64,000 bases of DNA, taken from Beggiatoa leptomitoformis (GTDB lineage Bacteria; Pseudomonadota; Gammaproteobacteria; Beggiatoales; Beggiatoaceae). Each line of letters opens with the position of its first letter. Position 1 is the first letter of the stretch. Location: contig NZ_CP012373.2 of assembly GCF_001305575.3 (NCBI RefSeq), positions 1,302,001 through 1,366,000 on the forward strand, read 5' to 3'. The notes under the pieces were generated by a model. It saw nothing but the letters and a program-made list of their open reading frames with translations. It did not search any database and was not told where the DNA came from. Positions 57,062 through 64,000 of this stretch are shown piece after piece. The translations under genes and the position numbers were made by a program.

Positions 57062-57478
57062 ATGTCCGACCTTGTAAGATTAAGTTTTTCCATTGAACAG
57101 CCATTAGTCGATAAATTAGAACAATTAGTAGCGCGTAGCGATTACGACAACCGTTCTGAATTTATTCGCGACATGATTCGTGCCAAAATAGTAGAACACG
57201 CATGGGAAGCGGATGAAGAAGCTATAGGCACGATTACCCTTGTTTATAATCACCATTCCCGTTTATTAAACGAGAAATTAACCGATTTGCAACATGACTA
57301 CCATCAAATGATTCTCGCAACAACCCATGTGCATTTAGATGCCCATTTATGCGCTGAAATGATTATGGTACGTGGACATGCAAGCGATATTCGCCAACTA
57401 GCCAATTTATTACAACAACCCAAAGGGGTATTACACGCCACCCTGTCCATGACTTCTACAGGCAAGCAATTATTATGA
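57062..57478 (+). CDS. nikR: Nickel-responsive regulator NikR
   Basis: 138 residues: an N-terminal ribbon-helix-helix (RLSFSIEQPLVDKLEQLVAR, then SDYDNRSEFIRDMIR) and a C-terminal ACT-like domain with the nickel ligands in HQMILATTHVHLDAHLCAEM (His, His-x-His and Cys). NikR represses nickel uptake when nickel is plentiful. No nik transporter or hydrogenase genes lie in the window; the next gene is a radical SAM enzyme 126 bases away. Confidence 0.92.
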   Translation: MSDLVRLSFSIEQPLVDKLEQLVARSDYDNRSEFIRDMIRAKIVEHAWEADEEAIGTITLVYNHHSRLLNEKLTDLQHDYHQMILATTHVHLDAHLCAEMIMVRGHASDIRQLANLLQQPKGVLHATLSMTSTGKQLL

Positions 57479-57604
57479 ATCTTTCCACTACCCTGATGGT
57501 TCACAACTACACTTATAGAACCTTACACAATAGATTGTCCACGCCAAGACTGCGTATTGACGGTTTATAATGCCTGTCTTGCCATCCATATAAGTAGCCA
57601 AATT

Positions 57605-58762
57605 ATGTCTGTCGAACTCCGTCCTCTTGGGGTGAAATGCAATATTCAGTGTCAATATTGCTATCAAAACCCACAGCGTGATGCTGATAATATTTTACAT
57701 CACTATGATATTGATAAAATGCTGGCGAGCCTTGAAAAAGAAGGCGAGCCATTTAGTTTATTTGGCGGAGAAGCCCTGCTTATTCCATTGGCAGATTTAG
57801 AAACCTTATGGGCATGGGGATTTGAACGCTACGGACAAAATAATGTGCAAACCAATGGCACATTAATCAATGATGAACATATTCGCCTTTTTAAACAATA
57901 CAATGTCCATGTTGGCATTTCTATGGATGGCGGTGGCGAGCTAAACGATACCCGTTGGGCAGGTACACAGCGCAGCACCCGCGAAGCAACCGCAAAAACC
58001 CAACAAGCCATAGAAAAACTCTGTCTTGCAGACATTCCACCGGGATTAATTATTACGCTACACCAAGGCAATGCCAGTGCGGATAAACTCCCCTTATTGC
58101 ATGAATGGCTGCGCCAACAAGAAAAATTAGGCATCAATGCAGTGCGCCTACATCTCTTAGAAATTGACAGCCCCATTATCGCGCAACAATACGCTCTAAC
58201 CGATGCGGAAAACCTTGTGGCATTACAAAGTTTTCGAGCGTTAGAAAAAACCTTAAACACCTTACGGTTTGATATTTTTCATGACATGCGTTTAATGCTA
58301 CAGGGGCAAGATGCACAAGTCACCTGCGTATGGAAAGCCTGTGACGCTTACACCACCCGCGCGGTTCGCAGTGTAGAAGGCTACGGACAACGGCGTAACT
58401 GTGGGCGCACGAATAAAGAAGGCATTGATTTCGTTAAAGCTAATATAGAGGGCTTTGAACGCTATCTCGCACTGTATCACACCCCCCAACAATACAATGG
58501 TTGTCAAAACTGCCGCTTTTTCCTCGCCTGCAAAGGACAATGTCCGGGAACAGCCGTAGAAGGCGATTGGCGTAACCGTAGCCGTGATTGTGCCGTTTGG
58601 ATGGCACTGTACGAACAACTAGAAACTGAACTTTGCACAGAAGGGGTACAACCCATTTCACTACATCCTGCCCGAGAAACGCTTGAAGAACTCATTTTAA
58701 CCGACTGGGTTAATGGCAATAACCTGCTAATTGGCGACGCATTAAAACAGCTAGAAAAATAA
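57605..58762 (+). CDS. Radical SAM/SPASM-like enzyme
   Basis: 385 residues from the ATG at 57605, which directly precedes the conserved start. The [4Fe-4S]/SAM cluster motif is CNIQCQYCY (CxxxCxxC, residues 12-19), followed by FGGEALLI, NVQTNGTLI and VGISMDGGGE. The C-terminus carries a cysteine-rich SPASM-like part: CGRTN, then CQNCRFFLACKGQCPG and a final Cys in RSRDC. The architecture is like anaerobic sulfatase-maturating and peptide-modifying enzymes. No sulfatase or precursor peptide is adjacent. Its place after nikR suggests a link to nickel enzymes, which is inference only. Confidence 0.82.
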   Translation: MSVELRPLGVKCNIQCQYCYQNPQRDADNILHHYDIDKMLASLEKEGEPFSLFGGEALLIPLADLETLWAWGFERYGQNNVQTNGTLINDEHIRLFKQYNVHVGISMDGGGELNDTRWAGTQRSTREATAKTQQAIEKLCLADIPPGLIITLHQGNASADKLPLLHEWLRQQEKLGINAVRLHLLEIDSPIIAQQYALTDAENLVALQSFRALEKTLNTLRFDIFHDMRLMLQGQDAQVTCVWKACDAYTTRAVRSVEGYGQRRNCGRTNKEGIDFVKANIEGFERYLALYHTPQQYNGCQNCRFFLACKGQCPGTAVEGDWRNRSRDCAVWMALYEQLETELCTEGVQPISLHPARETLEELILTDWVNGNNLLIGDALKQLEK

Positions 58763-58774
58763 GTAGTTGGTAAG

Positions 58775-58809
58775 GTACGTTAGGCGCGTATTTTTGCGTC
58801 ATAACGTAT
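58775..58809. repeat. Intergenic hairpin repeat, GTACGTT-type copy 3
   Basis: GTACGTTA and TAACGTAT form the outer stem, with GGCGC/GCGTC inside, 13 bases after the radical SAM gene. It resembles the hairpins at 14694 and 40564 in its GCGTT/AACGC core. Confidence 0.4.
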
Positions 58810-58968
58810 TGCGCTTAAGTGAGCAAGCCTGTTTATTCCTCATTCAGTTCTCCCCTGTTAGTCGTGAGCAAGTACAAAAAATAATCCCCCTAAACGATAC
58901 TAAAAATTCTCATTTAGACACGATTTGCATTTATTTTTTTTATAGGATGTTCCCTCACTAAATTTTAC

Positions 58969-58997
58969 TTGACACACCATAATCTTAATGCTACAAA
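58969..58997 (+). promoter_or_regulatory. Sigma-70-type promoter of the triple-receiver kinase
   Basis: A perfect -35 TTGACA (58969-58974), a 17-base spacer and TACAAA (58992-58997, four of six consensus bases) read toward the kinase gene, giving a leader of about 140 bases. Confidence 0.55.
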
Positions 58998-59145
58998 TTT
59001 TATTTAAATCAATCTATTGTGCTTATAGCCATTATCCCATATTTCCAATTCATCTATTTCTGTGTAACCTTCTTTAACAGAGACTAATCACAGTAACAAT
59101 GCCTGTTACGCACAATAAACGCGAAAAAACGTTAGGCTAAACAAT

Positions 59146-61632
59146 ATGATGAATATTTTAATCGTCGATGATAATAAAAATAACTTGTTTACGCTACGGA
59201 CACTCATCAGCGAACATATTAATGAAGCACTGATTATAGAAGCTGATTCTGGTCTGCTTGCCTTAGAAATTCTGACAGAACAACACATCGATTTGATTAT
59301 TATGGATGTGCAAATGCCTGAAATGGACGGTTTTGAAACGGCCCGTTTAATTCGCTCGCTGAAAAAAACCCAGCATATCCCCATCGTCTTTCTAACCGCC
59401 GCTTATAAATCAGAAGACTTTCAACGCCAAGGATTTGAAGTTGGTGCCGCAGACTACCTCACCAAACCCATAGACGCGCCACAACTTATCAGCCGTATTC
59501 GCTCCTATCTACGCTTTATTGAACAAGAACACCAACATAATTACGAATTAGAAAATAGAGTGCGCGAACGCACCACAGAACTACAAGCTGCACGCGATGA
59601 ATTAGAACAACGGGTTAAAGAACGCACTGCCGAGATCGAACAACTCAGTCGGCAAAATCGGCTCATTTTAGAAGCGGCGGGAGAAGGTATCTATGGTTTA
59701 GATTTAACAGGACGTACCACGTTTATTAATCCCGCTGCTGCACAAATGCTTGGCTACAGTGCAGACGAATTAAATGGCTTACATCAGCACGAAGTCATTC
59801 ATTATGCGCGTGCAGATGGCTCTCCCTACCTCTTTGAAGAATCACCTATTTATACAGCCTTACAAACAGGAAACACCTATCAAGTGACTGATGATGTTTT
59901 TTGGCGCAAAAATGCCACTTTTTTTCCTGTGGAATACACGGTTACGCCCATTATTGAAGCTCAAAAAATCACTGGCGTTGTTGTACTTTTTCGGGATATT
60001 ACCGAGCGTAAACAAACTGAAAAAACATTAAAAACAGCCAAAGAAACCGCAGAAAAAGCACAATTAGCCGCAGAAGCCGCAAATCTCACAAAAAGCCAAT
60101 TTCTGGCTAATATGTCGCATGAACTACGCACCCCTTTAAATGCCATTATCGGCTATAGCGAAATCTTATATGAAGAGGCGGCGGATGAAGGACATACGAA
60201 TTACTTAGAAGATTTAAATAAAATTCAAATGGCAGGTAAACATCTATTAGGATTAATCAATGATGTCCTAGATTTATCCAAAATAGAAGCAGGAAAAATG
60301 CAATTTACCCTAGAAGATTTAGAAATAAACACGCTGATTGCCGAAGTAGAAAGTACCGTAAAACCGCTGGTAGAAAAGAAAGACAATGTGCTAATTCTTG
60401 AGTGCGATGATGTGCTAGGAACAATGTACACAGATGCAACTAAATTACGGCAAATGCTGCTTAATTTACTCAGTAATGCAGCGAAATTCACCGAAAATGG
60501 AAAAATTCGCCTTACTGTTCACCGTTATCATCAAGCAACAACCGATTGGATTAGTTTTAAAATAGCCGATAATGGCATAGGCATAACCACAGAACAACAA
60601 ACTAAATTATTTCAACCATTTACCCAAGCAGATGCGTCAACCACCCGTAAATATGGCGGTACAGGACTTGGGTTAGCGATTACTAAACAATTTGCCGAAA
60701 TGTTGGGGGGAAATATCAGCATCAGTAGCGAATTTGGGCAAGGTAGTGAATTTACTGTGCAATTACCCGTTATGGCAACGGCTGAGATGCTGTTGACAAC
60801 CCCAGAAACCGCGCCCGATAACGTTTTACTGACAGAGGGGGATGGTGTGGTATTAGTCATAGATGACGACAATACCAGTCGCGAAATGTTACGGCACTAC
60901 CTTTGCGAATTAGGCTACGCGGTTGCAACAGCGGTTGATGGCGAAATGGGTATTAAACTGGCAAAAAAACTTCGTCCTGACACCATTATTTTGGATATTC
61001 TCATGCCTAAAGTGAACGGTTGGGACGTTATCGCTCGCTTAAAAGCCGATGTCGAACTAGCCAATATTCCCATTATTATCAGCTCTAATACGGAGGATAA
61101 ACAAAAGGGTTTTGCGCTAGGTGCAACAGAGTATTTAGTAAAACCCATAGAGCGTAAACAACTTTCTGAATTGCTGGAAAAATATAGTCGTCAACATGGC
61201 AAAACCAAATCAGTAATGGTTATTGATGATGATGAATCCATGCGAGAAGGGGTGAGTATTTTATTAGAAACCGATGGCTGGCAAGTTTTTGGCGCAGAAA
61301 ACGGGCGTATCGCATTAGAACATATTGATGATGTTAATCCATCCTTGATTTTACTAGATTTAAATATGCCTATTATGAATGGTTTTGAATTTGTTACCCG
61401 TTTACGAATTATAGAAAAATGGCGTACAACCCCTGTGATTGTATTAACCGCTGAAAATTTAACCGCTGAACAATTAGCGCGTTTATATGGTTATGTAGAA
61501 ACTATTTATGAGAAAAATCATTTATCTGAAAACGCACTCATGCAACAGGTGCGACGATTGCTTCAAGACGTAAATAAATTGCGTGTTCCTCCAACAGAAC
61601 CCCTATTACCCTTGTTATCCGCTTATAGATAA
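59146..61632 (+). CDS. Hybrid histidine kinase: receiver, PAS, kinase, two receivers
   Basis: 828 residues, soluble. Order: receiver 1 (4-122, Asp54 in LIIMDVQMPEMDG), coiled coil (about 125-170), PAS (about 168-290), HisKA with His near 325 (MSHELRTPLNA), HATPase (about 425-545; ADNGIGITTE, YGGTGLGLAI), receiver 2 (about 565-680, Asp near 615 in IILDILMP) and receiver 3 (about 690-805, Asp near 735 in LLDLNMP). A leading receiver on a kinase means it is itself controlled by an upstream kinase. No Hpt is present, so a separate phosphotransferase may serve it. The small asparaginase-like gene follows after 35 bases. Confidence 0.92.
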   Translation: MMNILIVDDNKNNLFTLRTLISEHINEALIIEADSGLLALEILTEQHIDLIIMDVQMPEMDGFETARLIRSLKKTQHIPIVFLTAAYKSEDFQRQGFEVGAADYLTKPIDAPQLISRIRSYLRFIEQEHQHNYELENRVRERTTELQAARDELEQRVKERTAEIEQLSRQNRLILEAAGEGIYGLDLTGRTTFINPAAAQMLGYSADELNGLHQHEVIHYARADGSPYLFEESPIYTALQTGNTYQVTDDVFWRKNATFFPVEYTVTPIIEAQKITGVVVLFRDITERKQTEKTLKTAKETAEKAQLAAEAANLTKSQFLANMSHELRTPLNAIIGYSEILYEEAADEGHTNYLEDLNKIQMAGKHLLGLINDVLDLSKIEAGKMQFTLEDLEINTLIAEVESTVKPLVEKKDNVLILECDDVLGTMYTDATKLRQMLLNLLSNAAKFTENGKIRLTVHRYHQATTDWISFKIADNGIGITTEQQTKLFQPFTQADASTTRKYGGTGLGLAITKQFAEMLGGNISISSEFGQGSEFTVQLPVMATAEMLLTTPETAPDNVLLTEGDGVVLVIDDDNTSREMLRHYLCELGYAVATAVDGEMGIKLAKKLRPDTIILDILMPKVNGWDVIARLKADVELANIPIIISSNTEDKQKGFALGATEYLVKPIERKQLSELLEKYSRQHGKTKSVMVIDDDESMREGVSILLETDGWQVFGAENGRIALEHIDDVNPSLILLDLNMPIMNGFEFVTRLRIIEKWRTTPVIVLTAENLTAEQLARLYGYVETIYEKNHLSENALMQQVRRLLQDVNKLRVPPTEPLLPLLSAYR

Positions 61633-61667
61633 CTTGATTTTTCACTGATTAAAAAGGAATTTTCTAC

Positions 61668-62153
61668 GTGAGCATTAAATTACTCGTAGCAGGTGGTACG
61701 ATAGATAAGCAATATGATGAATTAACAGGTAATGTTATTTTTGCACAAACACATATTCCCGAATTATTAACCCAAGCGCGTTGTACTGCGCCTGTTACCA
61801 TAGAAACAGTGTTTCTTAAAGACAGTTTGGATATGACGCTTGAAGACCGACAAGCCTTGTATATTCAAGCAAATCTTGCACAAGAAGATAAGATTCTCAT
61901 CACACACGGTACGGACACCATGGGCGAAACCGCCCGATACTTAGGTGAACGTCATTTACAAAAAACCATCGTGTTATTAGGGGCGATGATACCTTATTGT
62001 TTTAAACAGTCTGATAGTTTGTTTAATCTGGGATTCGCACTCGCTAGTGTGCAATGTTTACCGCATGGCGTTTATGTCGCAATGAATGGACAGGTTTTTA
62101 CATGGGATAATGTTGTAAAAAATAAGCTAAAAGGCGTATTTGAGCGGGGATAA
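61668..62153 (+). CDS. Short asparaginase-like protein
   Basis: 161 residues from a GTG start with aaagga eleven bases upstream. It matches only the N-terminal domain of type I/II L-asparaginases: LLVAGGTIDKQYDELTG holds the first catalytic Thr, and ILITHGTDTMGETARYL holds the second Thr-Asp pair. The C-terminal domain is absent, but the gene ends in a tidy way and similar single-domain proteins are common in proteobacteria, so this is not necessarily a truncation. The substrate is unproven. It is probably co-transcribed with the hybrid kinase. Confidence 0.8.
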   Translation: MSIKLLVAGGTIDKQYDELTGNVIFAQTHIPELLTQARCTAPVTIETVFLKDSLDMTLEDRQALYIQANLAQEDKILITHGTDTMGETARYLGERHLQKTIVLLGAMIPYCFKQSDSLFNLGFALASVQCLPHGVYVAMNGQVFTWDNVVKNKLKGVFERG

Positions 62154-62361
62154 AATATTTTAGGTTTACAAATAGTTTTTGTAACTTTGCTAAATAATAC
62201 TGACTTGGATTGTGCTGTTAGTATGTTGAGCATAAAGTAATCGCGTCTTTCAATTATCCAGTTGATATTAAATCAGAATCATAATTATCAGGGCTGGAAA
62301 CCCAAAAAACTGGAGTGGTAATTTAAGATTATATTACAGTATGTTACCGAATTCAGGTGAC

Positions 62362-64000
62362 TTAGCGGAACTGTTTATACCGTGCGCCTGCCATTGCATT
62401 TAAGAGTATTCCTATTGTTGTCCCATTATGTAGAAGGGCAGAGAGTATGGGCGAAACTACACCCGACACCGCACCGATGGTTAAACCCGTATTAATCGCA
62501 GTGGATAAGTTAAAATGCCAATGAATCAGTTGCATCGTTGCTTTACTCAGGGCTTTAGCTTCCACTATTGTTGCAAGGTCATCATTGAGTAAAACCACGT
62601 CAGCCGTTGCACGTGCTAAATCTGCGCCTTTGGGCATTGCAATACCCACCATTGCCGAAATCAGTGCAGGTGCATCATTTACCCCATCCCCCACAAAAGC
62701 AACTTTATATCCTTGTGCTGTCAGTTGTTTGACAACCTTGGCTTTATCTTCGGGTTGACAATCTGCGTAAACATGGTCGATACCCAGTTCTGTTCCTAAC
62801 GCCATCGCTTTGTCATGTTGGTCACCTGTTAGCATGACAATTTGTTGTATGCCCAGTTGGCGGAGGTGGTGGATAACCGTTTTTGCTTCAGGGCGGAGGT
62901 GGTCACGTAGGGCAACCACACCTAGCGGATGGTTATCCATTGCGATGTACAGCAGCGTTTTACCTTGTTTGAGCAGGTTACTAATGGTGCGGTTAAAGCG
63001 TTTGAAAGATACTTTTTCGTGTTCTTCTAAAAAGTGACGGCTACCAATTGCTACCCGTTGTCCGTTGACATGGGTTGTGAGTCCGTGCGCAATTAAATAA
63101 TCAACTTCTTCGTGTTCTATATGTCCTATTTTTTCTTGGCGGGCAAATTGAACAATTGCATTTGCAATGGGATGGGTTGCATGTTCTTCAATGGAGGCAA
63201 CCAGTGCAAGTAAACGGTCAGGTTGCCAATCTTTTGGGAAAAAAGTCTTTATATCAGTAACTTCTAATAAACCACTGGTTAGTGTGCCTGTTTTGTCAAA
63301 AACAAAGGTGTCTGCTTCAGCTAGGTTTTCAATGGCTTGTCCACCACGAAATAGTAGGCCTTGTTTCGCGCCATGATACATAGCGGATTTAATGGCAACA
63401 GGTGTACCCAGTTTGAGAGCGCAGGCATAATCCACAAGGAAAACTGAGGCAAGACGGTCTATATCGCGGGTCAGCAGGTAAACTGCTGTTCCTAATCCTA
63501 ATGTGATGTAAACCCGTTTATTGGCAAGGTCTTCCGCTAAACATTGGGTTTTTGATTGTTGTTGGAGTGAATTTTCAATGAAATGGGCAATGCGGGCGGT
63601 CGTGGTTTCTGAGCCAACACGGGTGACGTGAATTCTAAGCCGTCCTTCTTCAATTACCGTTCCAGATAAGACTTTATCACCCATTTCCTTACGCACAGCA
63701 AGCGATTCGCCCGTGACAGAGGCTTGATTGACAGCGGCATTTCCACCAATGACTTTGCCGTCAATGGCTATCATATCGCCTGTGCCAACTTCTATGCAGT
63801 CACCTGCAATAAGTTCACTACAGTCGATTTGTAGTAGCGCGCCATCGCGTTCTACCCATGCTTGAGTTGGCAGGGGTTTGAGGAGATAGCGCAGTAGTGC
63901 ATCGCTGTGTCGTTCGGTTTTGTGTTCTAAATATTCACCTAGATTAAGTAAACCTTGCGTTGCAACGGCGGTGAAGTATTCTCCACGGCTAGCAGCCAGC
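62362..64000 (-). CDS. Heavy-metal P-type ATPase, atypical metal motif, cut by right window edge
   Basis: The frame is open from the stop at 62362 through the right edge, so the N-terminus is missing; about 546 residues are seen. The actuator domain is here (ELIAGDCIEVGTGDMIAIDG, then VTGESLAV), the phosphorylation site FDKTGTLTSG, the nucleotide domain with the HP motif THPIANAIV, and the hinge GDGVNDAPAL. The helix before the phosphorylation site reads DYACALKLGTPVA, in place of the CPC of copper pumps, a variant seen in some pumps for other metals such as manganese-type CtpC relatives. The last helices end HNGTTIGILLNAM. Substrate metal is uncertain. Confidence 0.88.
   Translation of the reverse strand, partial: LAASRGEYFTAVATQGLLNLGEYLEHKTERHSDALLRYLLKPLPTQAWVERDGALLQIDCSELIAGDCIEVGTGDMIAIDGKVIGGNAAVNQASVTGESLAVRKEMGDKVLSGTVIEEGRLRIHVTRVGSETTTARIAHFIENSLQQQSKTQCLAEDLANKRVYITLGLGTAVYLLTRDIDRLASVFLVDYACALKLGTPVAIKSAMYHGAKQGLLFRGGQAIENLAEADTFVFDKTGTLTSGLLEVTDIKTFFPKDWQPDRLLALVASIEEHATHPIANAIVQFARQEKIGHIEHEEVDYLIAHGLTTHVNGQRVAIGSRHFLEEHEKVSFKRFNRTISNLLKQGKTLLYIAMDNHPLGVVALRDHLRPEAKTVIHHLRQLGIQQIVMLTGDQHDKAMALGTELGIDHVYADCQPEDKAKVVKQLTAQGYKVAFVGDGVNDAPALISAMVGIAMPKGADLARATADVVLLNDDLATIVEAKALSKATMQLIHWHFNLSTAINTGLTIGAVSGVVSPILSALLHNGTTIGILLNAMAGARYKQFR

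Larger units (their letters stand above)
58763..59145. other. Intergenic region upstream of the triple-receiver kinase
   Basis: 383 bases. It contains an imperfect GTACGTT hairpin at 58775-58809 and a promoter at 58969-58997. Frames inside it have no initiation signal or recognisable product. Confidence 0.5.

Noticed and set aside
58767-58961. 64-codon frame after the radical SAM gene
   Set aside because: It includes the hairpin repeat and has no recognisable start or product.

Overview
The window looks like chromosome of a sulfur-oxidising gammaproteobacterium, most plausibly a Beggiatoa/Thiotrichales relative. This is an inference from gene content: SdhCDAB, an oligopeptidase A of E. coli length, RluB, HrpB, OpgH, FtsL/FtsI, a CbbX-type Rubisco activase, a Gld-like ABC system, large hybrid sensor kinases, and a moderate to low G+C. 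No rRNA, tRNA or CRISPR array was recognised.

Layout. 1-6.5 kb: a very AT-rich accessory pair, a 1600-residue NERD nuclease / two kinase-like modules / SF1 helicase fusion overlapping an unknown winged-helix gene that runs off the left edge, with a decayed IS5-type transposase tail beside it. 6.5-11.7 kb: a DUF3782-like PD-(D/E)XK protein, a hybrid histidine kinase with a phytochrome-like front end, and a tautomerase-like protein. 11.8-14.7 kb: CbbX, RluB with a tail of five 108-bp tandem repeats, and a coupled small gene. 14.8-16.1 kb: a drug/metabolite transporter preceded by a structured leader RNA that ends in a strong terminator. 16.1-20.1 kb: a membrane glycosyltransferase, oligopeptidase A and a TerB-like protein. 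20.4-25.3 kb: a four-gene GldA/F/G-DUF4340 operon. 25.8-28.2 kb: gyrB. 28.3-31.2 kb: a Cas10/Cmr2-like gene destroyed by an IS1-family element, an IS630-family element and a second IS1 wreck. 31.2-34.7 kb: sdhCDAB.

34.9-40.5 kb is a second accessory block: a Sel1-repeat histidine-kinase-like protein overlapping a receiver-like protein, and a DEDDh exonuclease/P-loop ATPase fusion. 40.6-49 kb: opgH, a secreted DUF3011 protein, a Nudix-ThiE fusion, a GspE/PilB ATPase, coaBC and tag. 49.2-55.4 kb: xthA, ftsL, ftsI, a small His/Lys-rich secreted protein and hrpB. 55.5-64 kb: an orphan HAMP-GAF sensor, nikR with a radical SAM/SPASM enzyme, a triple-receiver hybrid kinase, a short asparaginase-like protein and an atypical heavy-metal P-type ATPase cut by the right edge.

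The two strongest candidates for undescribed biology are the NERD-kinase-helicase pair at the left edge and the receiver/kinase/exonuclease-ATPase block at 34.9-40.5 kb. Both combine nucleic-acid enzymes with signalling domains, as anti-phage systems often do, but neither function is shown by sequence alone. The leader RNA of the transporter and three families of small intergenic palindromes are the most interesting non-coding signals.
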